In this document: piece after piece, positions 38,638 through 50,323 of the stretch
How positions within the stretch are numbered: the stretch's first letter is position 1
How the letters are laid out: the number at the start of each line of letters is the position of its first letter
Source: Hormiphora californensis
Lineage: Eukaryota; Ctenophora; Tentaculata; Cydippida; Pleurobrachiidae
Assembly (NCBI GenBank): GCA_020137815.1
Contig: CM035352.1
Coordinates: 517,675-581,674 of the forward strand
DNA length: 64,000 nucleotides
Direction: 5' to 3'
Position numbers and translations under genes: made by a program
Notes under the pieces: generated by a model
Database searches by the model: none
What the model was told of the DNA's origin: nothing
Seen by the model: only the letters and a program-made list of their open reading frames with translations

Positions 38638-40779
38638 TTAAATAAATTTGACAAGCCGGAGAACTCTCAAGAGACCCCTTTTGAGGGGGAACAGAGTTTT
38701 TCCAGGGGTTCGTGTTGTGTTCTTATCATATAATCTAGTGTAATCTCTCGCAAAAGGGACATTATGTTTCCAGTGAGGTACATCACCAAAGGTACTGTTC
38801 TTCATGCATTCAATATACTGACTGTTTGTGATCTCTCCCCTTCCAAGTCGCTGTCTGATACCCATGAGGCATTTCATTAGAAGTCCGTTGGACACAGACA
38901 TCGCCATGCCAATACCGCCCTGTCCATACATCATCACAAGATTTGATGCAGGTGCAGCAGCTCGTATCACGTTGAGAGCTGTAACTCCCCGCGAACAACT
39001 CCTCAGTTGCATGATATCGTAAGAAACACCATCTCGCTCCAACCCCAACACAGGTAATCAGTGCTGTCCTGATATGGTTTAGAGGTGCCTCTGGGTGAGC
39101 ATGTTGAATGGGAAAATGTCCCCCAGCAGTACACTGAATGGCAAACATTTGGTATCTTTTGTTCCCCACCCTAACTTCCCTTTCTCCCATTCTCATCATG
39201 TGTTTAACTCCAGCTGCCTTGTGATCTCGGAACATCTGGAGATGCCCTTCCGGTATCTTATCCTTGTCAACCCTAACAAGAACTGAAAATGTTCCTGCGG
39301 TCGCGTACATTATCGGCTCCTGAAGGTTACCAAACCCGATATTTTCTGCCACTTTCCGCAACACACCCTTATTAGGAGATTCCCCAATGGTCAGGTGTGT
39401 CATTGAGGGTCCTAGTGAGGTGTAGAGGGTGTTGATAGGGATCACTTCCTCCTCTCCCGTCTGGGTATTCTCCCAGACAGCTCTCGTCACAGAACAATCT
39501 TCCTCGCCTTGCGGTTGGACCAGAATCTTCTTCAACCTCAGGTCATGCCTGATCTTCCCTCCTCCCATCTTGATGACCCCTTCCAGATCCTCTGCCATAG
39601 TTTGAGTTAGCTCCCCATCCTTTGGGTACTCTATAGCCTTGAGCACAGCTGGCGTGTACCCTCGCTCTGACATTTCCTCTTTAGTCAGTGGATTAGTTAC
39701 AACAAGCTCCTCTCCGATTATTGATTTGATGTGTCCAACGGAGTCCACGAATCTTGGCGGTTTCTTCTCTTTTAAAACCACATCACATGCAAGACCAGTC
39801 TTCCTGAAAACAATGGAAACAAAGGTTAAATAAAGTTAATATGTCGCTGGTACCGTGACCTGGGAGTAAAAAGTCGGCAAGTATTTAGAACTTCGACATT
39901 TAGGCCAGGTCAATTTAGGCTAGGTGTTTTCAAATTTAATTCAGGTACGATTTATAAAAATCTGGGGTTTTACCTATTTCCTAGTTTGTACACAGGAAAC
40001 CCTAGCTCCAGATCCTCGAGAATCTTGTGACACTGTACAGTGTGATGGACGGATAAGTGAGCAGTTGTTTTGTGTTTTGGAACGAGAGCTGTTCCCTTGA
40101 TGTGAATCCCACAGTCCCGTAGCATGTGCCACTGATTTACCCCCACCAGCCACCACATCCAGGGATCTGATAGAAATTTCTTAAAGTTCAAGCGGAACAC
40201 GCTAAATCCGGTGTCAGATTGAACCTCGTCCATGTAGCGTTTTGGTGTGAATCGCCTCTTGAAGAGCTGTGAAAAGGTATACCACAGAACATGAGCACCA
40301 CTGTTGTTGTGAAAGTAGTATAGTGGAAGGAGATCCCGAACTATATACGCCAGAGCGGAGCCTTTCCAGTTAGATATACCCCGTAGTCCATCAGTCACAT
40401 ACATGACATTGCTTCCTTCAACCTTGCCTTGTATAGCAGCTGCAACCAGTGCCGGGGGCCCTCCCACATAAACATCTAGACCTGGCTGATCAATTCCACC
40501 CATTTTATCCTCCTCGATAACAACAGCGTTGTTTTGGTAAACTTTGTAATCTTCAGTCTTGTTCAGTCCCACGTTATTAGCAGCTTGGATATCAGGGAAG
40601 ACCCTCCCGAACAGTTGCACAACATCTGAAGGAGCATTCAGGACATCCCACAACAATTCATGTTCCCGAGTCCTTCGTTCCAACTCCTCCAGAATTACCC
40701 TCCCCTCGGTGAGATTGGGAAACTGAGCCGGATCAATGGTCAGGGGTTCCAAGATGTATGGGTCAGTAGCTTGAGGCAT
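38638..40779 (-). CDS. Two-exon protein of unknown function (possibly FAD-dependent oxidoreductase-like)
   Basis: Exon 1 is 39974-40779 from the ATG at 40779; exon 2 begins at 39803 and runs to a stop at 38638, about 650 residues in all. The phase-2 junction rejoins the frame as KLGNRKTGLACDVV. Two glycine-rich boxes stand out: VYVGGPPALVAAAIQGK near residue 107 and MMYGQGGIGMAMSVSNG near the C-terminus; the latter recalls the FAD-binding end of DAO-type oxidoreductases, but I do not recognise the family. No signal peptide or membrane segment is obvious. Near 39050-39060 the frame shifts by one base (ALITC... then LGLERDGVSYDIMQL), so this copy is either mutated or carries a sequencing indel. 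The gene itself is convincing; the function is not. Confidence 0.7.
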
Positions 40780-41197
40780 GTCCTTAGAGGCGAACTACAA
40801 AGATAACAAACTAAAGAAGAGAAAAAAATGACTTCCTATATAAGTGTGGGAGCAGGTAGAGCCTCGTGGCAGCTGCGTCACATTGTGCAACGATAATAAA
40901 GCGGCGAGTCAGGAGAATTTATGTTGTAGTGTGACGAGTTTACAAAAACCGGTTATTTATTACCTTGTTCGACCCTCCCTCAAAACAAGTTATTTAGTGG
41001 AAGACAACAACAAGTTGCATACAAAATTACAAATTTCACACAAACACTGTTAAACAATAAACGGTTAAAATCTCTGACACAATCAACCCAGGTCCCTTCC
41101 CTTAAATAACTAACTCTCTTTCACTAATTCTTCCATGAGTCTGTCCCCTCTCTCTCTACTCTTCTTCCTGTACATCCAGCACCGGTCTACTCAACTA
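40780..41197. other. Intergenic stretch between two minus-strand genes
   Basis: This contains the presumed promoter of the gene starting at 40779 and the 3' untranslated region of the GTPase gene ending at 41198. No further exon seen. Confidence 0.5.
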
Positions 41198-44100
41198 TCA
41201 CCGTTTTCGAAGTCTATCAATCAGCCATTCCATCGCTTCATCAACTCCTGTCCGGTCTTTAATACTACACTTGCACAACTGTACGGAAAAGGGAATATTA
41301 TGTCATATATAGGGTAGACCGGGGTAATTTGGACGGTGGGGCAATGTGGTCACAGGACGGGGCAATGTGGACTAGTGATTTATATGGGACTTTTAAATTG
41401 TGGTGTTTAGTGTGAAATAACGAAAAATGACGACTTTAAAGTTAAACTTTATTTTGGTAAACTTAATTATGATAATTATTTAAATTAAGGGTCAGAATTT
41501 CACAATATGATACTTTTCTATCCAGTTTCATCATCAAAATGACATTAGCTTTCGATTTAATTAGCTAATTTGCATTTTAATGAAGCGGGGCAATTCGGAC
41601 AATTTGGGGCAATTCGGACGAAAAAATCGGGGGCAATTCGGTCATAAACCAGATTACCCCATGGGGCAATTTGGACTAGACCAAATTGCCCCATGGGGCA
41701 AATTGGTTAATACAAATTGGCCTCATGGCGCCATTATACTCGTTTCTGTGGTAACCATAGACAACCTGCTTTCATAATTATCCTATTCAATCAATATAGA
41801 TGGCTAAAACTGAGTAAATAGACCAAAAAATAGAAAAAAAGGCGCATTTTACAACCAATTCTCTGGTTGCCAAGGTAACAAGTCAATCCATGGTGTGGCA
41901 TTCGACAATCCAACTTAATACATTGAGTGGGAATCGGCCACTGTCATGTTTTATTAGACTGGATCCCCATAATAGTAATTTCTGGCCTTGTAAGCACCTG
42001 AAAACACAAACATCATTCCTTTGAAAACCGTAACTTTATTTGTGGCTTTTTGATCTTTGATGTCGATTTTCTCAAAAACCCTATTTGGGATAAGATTAAA
42101 TCTTTTTCTAGTCAACTAGGCTAATCCTGAGCTTTCGAAAATGCACCCTACCGATATAGATCTGATGAATACTTAATTTTTTGGTTAATTAGGCTAATTA
42201 CTACTTAATTAACTAATTTTGAAAAAAGGAATAACACGGTATACTAAATTACTAGATGACTGAAAAGTTTGAAATCGATATCTCAAAAACTGTGGCTACA
42301 ATCTAAGTTTGTCCAAATAGCCCCAACCTCGGTCTGATTTACATCGCAGATTTACAGCTGGGGCAATGTGGTGTGTCGCGGTCACGTGATTGAATGTGCG
42401 CATTGTGATTGGTGTAGAAGCCACTAGTCCAAATTGCCCCGTGTCTCGCGATCAAAAATATTCCGACTTACCTTCATTAACAAGGTTAATTAGCTAATTA
42501 AAAGTTATGTTTTCGATTCAAATTTGTTCTGAGGCTCAAGATAAAGGTTCAGTTGCACAAATTGAGTAGCTAACTAATTGATTAAGTAAATTAATGGCTC
42601 TTGAAATACCAATTGAATGCAAAAACCGTCCAAATTACCCCGGTCTACCCTAACGTGATTATAATGTCTTAAAATAAATCTGTGCTCTGTATGAAGCAGG
42701 TCGTTACCATGACAACCTGAAACAGGTATTTCTTACCAATCTGGGCTCGTATTTCATTTTCTCTCATGCTCGAACTACACAATCATTCCTCACCTTTATT
42801 GATCGATCCTTTATTTGTGAAACATCAAAGACTTCCATCATCCGTTCACTCTCCTCCTCCGACAATAGATCTTGTTTGTTCGCTAGAGAAACAGTTTCAT
42901 ATATTAGTGGTTACCATAGTAATTAGTTACCATGATGTCAACATAGATAATGGTAGTTGGTACGTGTTACCATGCTTACATAACTACAAACCTATGATGA
43001 GAATGGGTGCCTTTGATAGTTCAGGACTTGTTATGACTTTCTCGATTTCTTCCAACACTTCGTTATATCTGTAGGAAGGGATATTAATTGTTAGGCGACT
43101 TGTTCCAATAAGTGATTTAGAGATGCCAAGGAATTTAAAAAAAATATCCTTAATTATCATTGGGACATGTGGGCCACATGTCCCAGTGATAAGGATGATG
43201 TTGCTAAATTCTAAAAGTAAAGGAAGTTGCTAAAATTGGTGATGCCAAGGACAAGAACTATCACGGAGAAAGTCGTGTGATTCGGTACTACACACAGAGA
43301 TAACACAGAGAGATACATCGGTGAGGTACTATAACACACAGAGATAACACAGAGAGATACATCGGTGAGGTACTATAACACACAGAGATAACACAGAGAG
43401 ATAGATTGGGGAGGTACTATAACACACAGAGATATCACAGAGAGATAGATTGGGGAGGTACTATAACACACAGAGATATCACAGAGAGATAGATTGGGGA
43501 GGTACTATAACACACAGAGATATCACAGAGAGATAGATTGGGGAGGTACTATAACACACAGAGATATCACAGAGAGATAGATTGGGGAGGTACTATAACA
43601 CACAGAGATATCACAGAGAGATAGATCGGGGAGGTACTATAACACACAGAGATATCACAGAGAGATAGATTGGGGAGGTACTATAACACACAGAGATATC
43701 ACAGAGAGATAGATTGGGGAGGTACTATAACACACAGAGATATCACAGAGAGATAGATTGGGGAGGTACTATAACACACAGAGATATCACAGAGAGATAG
43801 ATTGGGGAGGTACTATAACACACAGAGATATCACAGAGAGATAGATTGGGGAGGTACTATAACACACAGAGATATCACAGAGAGATAGATCGGTGAGGTA
43901 CTATAACACACAGAGATAACACAGAGAGATAGATCGGTGAGGTACTATAACACACAGAGATAACACAGAGAGATAGATTGGGGAGGTACTATAACACACA
44001 GAGATAACACAGAGAGATAGATTGGGGAGGTACTATAACACACAGAGATATCACAGAGAGATAGATTGGGGAGGTACTATAACACACAGAGATAACACAG

Positions 44101-45179
44101 AGAGATAGATTGGGGAGGTACTATAACACACAGAGATAACACAGAGAGATAGATCGGTGAGGTACTATAACACACAGAGATATCACAGAGAGATAGATTG
44201 GGGAGGTACTATAACACACAGAGATAACACAGAGAGATAGATCGGTGAGGTACTATAACACACAGAGATAACACAGAGAGATATATTGGGGAGGAAGTTT
44301 GTAAACAAATACAGAGCTGTTTACACGACAGAATTGTTTGCATTGCCCGTTTAAATGCTCACACATGGCGGCATACACATGGCGGCACTAAACCATGTCG
44401 ATAGTATCCACCTGTATCAATTGGATACCAAGAAACAATACTCTAATATAAACTAAAACACTAAATACTGAACAAAAAGTCTTAGAATGAAAAGTCATTA
44501 CTCACAAACAGACAGGTCTAACCAGTCATGCGGTAAGATACAACAACTTCATAGTGTGATCAACTACCATTATTATAGTACCTACCTATCTTCATCCTTG
44601 CTGTCTATAACAAACACAACAGCCTGGGCAGACAGAAAGTATTTCTCCCAAAGTGCTATGAGTCGATCCTGTCCACTAAGATCCCATGCATGTAGTTTAA
44701 CTAACCCCCGGTAATCTAACGTCTCAACCTTGTAGAGAAGTAGATTATTAGCAAAGCAGGTGTTAGTGGAAGTAGTATTGTAGGAACCGAGAAGGGGGTT
44801 CGACTACTATAAAGATCACAAAATATACTTTTCCAGCTGATATTAATGGTAGTTTTTAGGTTGAAACCCCACTCCACGTAGGAAGTATATGACAGTAAGT
44901 TGGGATGATTTCTATTTACCTTAGGACCAATGGTAGGTTCAGTCTTGATCTCACCAGCACTATCTCCTTCTCGTAACAAGTGTATCAACGATGTTTTCCC
45001 TGTGAATCATAAGAACAGATTTAAAAACGAGTCAAAGAACAAGTTAGGTTTTTTGAACTCAAAACAAGTTTCCTACACATACCTGCGCTTGCTAGGCCAA
45101 TTACTATGATACTATAGGCTCCATCAGGAAAGATTCTATTAGTGATTGGTTTCGCCAGTAGAGACAACAATAGGCCCAT
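41198..45179 (-). CDS. ARF-like (ARL) small GTPase, six exons, complete
   Basis: Membrane-trafficking-type small GTPase of 188 residues. Exons 45083-45179, 44920-44999, 44586-44728, 42992-43068, 42794-42882 and 41198-41278 join in consistent phases. The start MGLLLSLLAKPI gives Gly2 for N-myristoylation, as in ARF/ARL proteins. P-loop is GLASAGKTSL, switch I threonine is in EPTIGP, switch II is WDLSGQDRLIALWEKYF, and the base-specificity motif is ANKQDL; the C-terminus DEAMEWLIDRL is typical ARF. Two residues differ from the usual form: Ser for Asp/Asn in the P-loop and Ser for the first Gly of WDLGGQ. I cannot assign the subfamily. The last intron holds a 1.3-kb MITE and the fourth-to-third-exon intron a 1-kb minisatellite. 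Confidence 0.93.
41312..42650. mobile_element. 1.34-kb TIR element with TA target duplication, GGGGCAATTTGGAC repeats
   Basis: The ends GGGTAGACCGGGGTAATTTG and its complement are flanked by TA (41310-41311, 42651-42652). The motif GGGGCAATNYGGAC recurs inside in both orientations, mostly in the outer thirds. No transposase frame was found. It is a mariner/pogo-type non-autonomous element in the last intron of the GTPase gene. Confidence 0.88.
43287..44296. repeat. 44-bp minisatellite, about 23 copies
   Basis: The unit contains ACTATAACACACAGAGATAT followed by CACAGAGAGATAGATTGGGGAGGT. Variants alternate ATATCAC/ATAACAC and GATTGGGG/GATCGGTG. It lies in the intron between GTPase exons 42992-43068 and 44586-44728. 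Confidence 0.97.
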
Positions 45180-47987
45180 TATAGTGCGGACACTTGGTCA
45201 TGAGGAAACTACCTGGGACACGGGTGATGTTTACCATAGTTGCCATGGTTACCACATAATAGTAACCATGGGGTCTGAGTTTTCGAGTATAAAATTACGA
45301 ATCACAGAGTGAGCGAAGACCGATGTCAGACAAGATATATCAGGTGCACAATAAACACACATAACAACAATAACGAGAGTTAAATGAATAATGATGCAAG
45401 ATAGTTAGTAGCTGACATGTATGTCTTGTTGAGTACCCAACATGCCACAGCTAACTGTATTGTACTGATATATTATCAGGTCGGACATTTGTGTCGACAC
45501 ACATCAAGCAATCCAGGGATAAATCAGAAAGTAAGGGACAGCTCAGAGAGTCAGGGACATATTAGGAACAAATCAGGAACACGCTACGCATACAAGACCA
45601 GCACTAAGGTGCAACCTTTACACGCACTTAACATCATATCATAGACCACACGACGATTAATAACACCACAATGGTGACAACTCGTTGTTGTGACTACCAG
45701 CTCAATAGATGATGCGTGTGTGGGCTGTCTAAACACACAATCACCTTCCTACCTGGGAGACAACAAAGCCGAAGATGAAGCGAGAGGAGGGGGGAACGAG
45801 ATGGGGAGAGTGAGAATCGGAAAACTCGATCTTTGATTTGCATACGTGAAGAGGACCTTGCGAGATGAGAAGGGTGCCAGGAGCAGACAGAGGAGACTGA
45901 CGAGCGGAGAGAGAGTGGATAGAGGACGACCCGCAATACAAGACGCGAGCGCGCGATCAGACCCTATGGGAGAGGACGGCAGTGCTTCGCAGCCCACGAG
46001 ATGGTCGACGACGGGAGAAGATGTCTGAGGGCTGACGACTGGAGCGGAGGGAGAAGAGGAGAGCGGACTGGTACGAGAGAGAGGGAGCGCGTTACTTGAC
46101 GAGAGAGTCTGATAGGACCGAGCGAGGGAAGGAGAGGTGTATCGAGAGAGCGAGAACTCTTTTGGTTTTCGGCAGAAAGAGCAGCCGAGAGTCGCCGCGA
46201 TCCGAGTATGACATCATGTTCCCGATGTTGGACCCGACGATGCGCCTCTAAGAAGTGAGGAGATGAGCTTAGTGAGTATACGGAATGTGATGTTCCGCCC
46301 GATGACGCCCTTCGAGAGGATCGGTGGTTGAAGATCGAGAGCAGACGACGAGATCTTCAGACTAGTGAGCGACGGAACACTTTGGATTGACGAGAGCAGC
46401 CTGGCGAGACGAGGCCCGCCTTCGGTTCCGAGATGACCGCAGAGAGACTGAGTTCTCGATCAGCTAAGCGAGAGATTGGAAGTTGGCGCCCCGAGACGAG
46501 GAGGCGTGAGCAAGGATGAGGATCGAGTAGACGGAGAGGACATGAGGAGAGAGATTGATCGCGAACGTTTTGCTGAGAGAGCGGGAGCAGAAGTATGAGG
46601 TAGAGAGCCGATCCCGATTGAGAATGGACTTGAGATGAGCATGATATGCTACTTGCCCCAGAGCCTGAGGAGAATTCGTTTGTTGATGATCGAGAGGAAC
46701 CGCAGAGATTTCGCATTGCGATGCTGAGAGGACTATTGAGAAATTTCTCCCAGAGTGATCTGGTGTCGCTCGGGCCGAGATGTCTTCCGTGACAGAGGGG
46801 TTTTGAAGCGCAACGAGGTAGCTCCCACCCCGACTTAGCGATTGCCGAGACATCCGAGATACACCAGCGAAGATACTTACCTGCAGAACATGAATCTCCA
46901 ATTGGAGCATTCAGAGGGGGGTATTTATTCCGCTCCCCCTGCTGTATTGAGGGAGGTGAGACACATGAGACGAGAGACGAGCAGCCGAGGAGCGAGTTCG
47001 AGACCGTAGTTTAGACGAGCCTGAGAGTAGCCGGGTGCGCGGCCTAGGTCGAGGAGGAGCGAGTGATATGACGGTCACTTGAGAGGCTCGACCGCGAGGA
47101 GGAGAGAGCCGAGAGTGACTCCTCGGATGTGGACGACTAGATGAGCCGATGAGGAGAGACCACCTGTAGCGAGGGAATCGTCCGGACTGAGAGACTAGAT
47201 GACCGTCCGACTCATCCGAGTTCGTCCGGGACCCCGCCGATGATCAGAGAGGAGAGAAGGAAGAGAGCGTGATGCGAACCCCTTCCCGAACAGACTGATG
47301 CTCTTAACCCCGACTGTGGCAGAGCGCCTGAAGTCACTCCGTCTGACGAGAACCGCTCCCCCCGGATGCCCTCGGCTCAACGGACTTTGCGGTTAGAGCG
47401 ATCCGTGTCACCTAGTCTTATCGTTTCTGTTCTGCACACTCAGCCTAGCCTACTGAGTGCATGACTCTAGGCATCTGGTAGACCGCACTTCCCGTTGCAC
47501 GATGCCTACGCCCCGACTCCGCTACACCCTCACCGGTAGGAATTCTCGTAGGGATAATGCGCAGATTGACTGATGGGTGTGTTTGAGGGCAGTGGCTGTC
47601 CGCTTTGATGTGGCGTAGTAGACGAGAGGAGAGAGAGAGATAGGAGAGAGGGAGATGAGAGAAGAGAGAGAGAGCGGAGATCAGACGAGGAGAGAGAGAG
47701 AGAGAGAGAGAGGAGGGATAGAAAGATGTTAGAGAGAAGAGAGAGTTCACTGTTCACTGAACAGTGTTCAGAGTACCTATGACTTGTTTAGCCAAAGCCC
47801 AAAGGGCTATGTAACCCCTTTGGGAGAAGACCCAAGAGAGAAGAAGAGAGGAAGAGAGACTACCGGGATAAATGATACTCAAACAAAAATACTAGAATGT
47901 GTGTGGAACAAGCCGATGGATGAGATTGTAAGCAGCATTTAATGGCAATGAACAGAGAATTGAAAAGTATGAATACCAGGAGGTTAT

Positions 47988-47989
<2 letters not shown>

Positions 47990-48030
<41 letters not shown>

Positions 48031-48066
48031 CGGGGGGGGGGGGGGGGGGGGGGGGGGGGGTGTGTG
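47990..48066. repeat. Poly(G) run of about 70 bases
   Basis: Almost uninterrupted G from 47990 to 48060 with one C, then TGTGTGTGGGGGGCGGGGGG. Length in the assembly is unlikely to be exact. Confidence 0.9.
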
Positions 48067-49380
48067 TGGGGGGCGGGGGGACCAGAAAATTAATTCGAGA
48101 CGATACATAAGAAAAAGAAATGGAGTGAGAGAGAGAGACTGTCATACTGGTCTGACACTGAAGATCAAGTGAGAGACATGTTGGAAAATTGGAAATTTTC
48201 TTAGTTTGGAAAAACAAAGCATTTTCTTGTTAGCCTGAACACACATACACACACACACACTCTCTCTCTCTCTCTCTAGTCTCTTCTCGCGCGTCGCTTC
48301 GCTGTATCTATTATCTCTCTCTCTCTCTCTCTTCTCTCTTCCCAAATAGAGTTTTACCGACAATATGATTTACAATAAATGGGATAGCACCAAATTTCAA
48401 GAGTGCTAAATAATTGGTTTAAGAGCAATAACCATATGAGGTGGAACATACATCATTGTTCATGATTTTCCATGTAGTGTCATAATAAGTCAAAAACAGA
48501 AAATTGATTTTCGGGTCAGAGGGCCTTTAACTGCAGCACCTCTCTTTTGTATCGTTGAAGATCATGTAAGTTTGTAATCAGCTCCAGAATCTAGATCCTG
48601 TCGAGCACTTTACCAGGAATCCCTTCAAAATCAAAGTGTGTTATTTTCTCTATTTTCATTACTGATTACCATCTTAGACTGTGGTGTGCCTGGCCCAAAC
48701 GAAACCGGTTAGCCCCTTTTTATTTTTTTCATTTATTTGGGGTTGTTCTTTTCCAAATGGGGAATGGTTGAAAAAAAAGTGAATTTTGGGTTTACAGAAA
48801 ACTAAAAAGCCACCTCAGTATATGACAGAGAAGGAGCAGACAGAGAATGAAACAGAGACGGCCAAAGCCGTAGTACAGTTATTGAACAAGAATGAGAAAC
48901 AGAGGAGGAGGACCTGGGAGAGAGCGGAAGAGAAGAAACGTAGAAAAGGGAGAGGAGAGACAGAGAGGGCGAGAGACGAGAGGAGCAGGGAGAAAGTAGA
49001 TGGAGAATGTAAGAGAGAGGGAGCGCAGAGCCGTAGTCAATCCGAGCAGAGGAGACGAGAGCAGAAGGAGAGATTGCTGACGACGAGAGAGAGAGATAGC
49101 AGAGGAGAGCGATAAGAGAGGAGCGCGATGAGAGAGAAGAGTGAGCGCGAGGAGGACGAGAGCAGCGGTAGATCGGGAGGAGAGAGTGAGAGCCGAGCTA
49201 CGACAGGCGTAGAGAGAGTGCGGATCTAGCGCGAGGAGCGAGAGCTAGATGACGAGATGAGGAGTCGAGTATAGCACTATGCAGATCTCTCTCTCTCTCA
49301 CGTCTCGCTCTCTCGAGAATCTCTAGTTCGCTCTCTTCTACTCTCACTCTCTACTTTCCTCACTATCTCTCTCTCCGTAT

Positions 49381-49385
49381 CTCTT

Positions 49386-49463
<78 letters not shown>
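49381..49463. repeat. (CT)n microsatellite
   Basis: Nearly pure CT repeat of about 75 bp following degenerate CT sequence from 49280. Confidence 0.97.
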
Positions 49464-49466
<3 letters not shown>

Positions 49467-49994
49467 CTGCTAGTTCTTCAAATGTGAACTACCTGAAATG
49501 CTCTACACTGACATGCTGCTTGTCTCACGCTCGAGTCGGTGTGAGTCGGAGTGTGTGTGTCCTTTCCAGAATTAAAACATCCTGATTAACATAAGATTGT
49601 TTGAATACCGAACATTGCAAGAGTAAAACCTAATAATATTATTATAGCCAATTGGCAACAAAATATATATTTGTGTGCGATTGAGTTCTGTCAACAATAT
49701 AAATGTACTGAACTGTCAGCTGTTGGAACCGATATTTCATTACCTTTAAACCCCAATTCTTTCTAGCAATCTATCACCTTATCCCCCCCTTATTCCCCGA
49801 CTCTTCCTTCTCAATCATCCCCCAACATCTAACTATATTCCTCTTCTTCAGTTTAAGTTTCAAGCGAGTATAAGATGGCTTTGTAGCTTTATCCCCTCCT
49901 ACCATCAAGATACAGTGAAGAACAATGTACGGAAAAATCTGGGCTCCCTCTCCCTCCCGCCTCAATCCTTAGCCGTAAGTTTATCCTTCCTATT

Positions 49995-50039
49995 CATCTT
50001 GTCCTTTTTTCTGTTCAAAAAAGAAAAAAGGACAAGATG
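49995..50039. repeat. Perfect 16-bp stem hairpin
   Basis: CATCTTGTCCTTTTTT pairs with AAAAAAGGACAAGATG over a 13-base loop. It lies about 285 bp upstream of the first visible CAMSAP exon. It may be a MITE remnant. Confidence 0.7.
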
Positions 50040-50323
50040 AGTCCTTCTCATTGTGCTTTATCCGGTGAAGCTCCGTACGGAGTCCCTACTGTTTTAGATG
50101 GAACCTGTCTGGGCAACAAGTACGGAGCGCGCGAAGGACTCTGTGTAATGAAAGGGCCTCTGAGGTAGTCCGTTGTGTTCTTTTGCGCGCGTTCTAACGT
50201 GTGTTTTGAGGTCGAGTAGACAGAATTAGATAATTACATAATGATGATAATTGCTAGACTGTTTTATAATTTCCCGGTAGGCCGTGCTTCTAAATTTCCT
50301 AACCCCCCCCCCTTCCCATCCAG

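Larger units (their letters stand above)
45190..50320. other. Low-complexity spacer between the GTPase and CAMSAP genes
   Basis: 45190-45740 is ordinary sequence without exons. 45740-47400 and 48900-49260 look like GA microsatellite scrambled by many substitutions, with CG-rich insertions such as GCGAGCGCGCGATC. 47630-47740 is GA repeat. The missing first CAMSAP exon(s) may lie here or further left; I could not find them. Confidence 0.55.

Noticed and set aside
43287-44296. Regularly spaced repeats resembling a CRISPR array
   Set aside because: Units are contiguous with no unique spacers; this is a eukaryotic intronic minisatellite. The same holds for 7323-8885.
50037-50171. 44-codon plus frame upstream of the first visible CAMSAP exon
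   Set aside because: No similarity to the CAMSAP N-terminus and no donor in a useful position.
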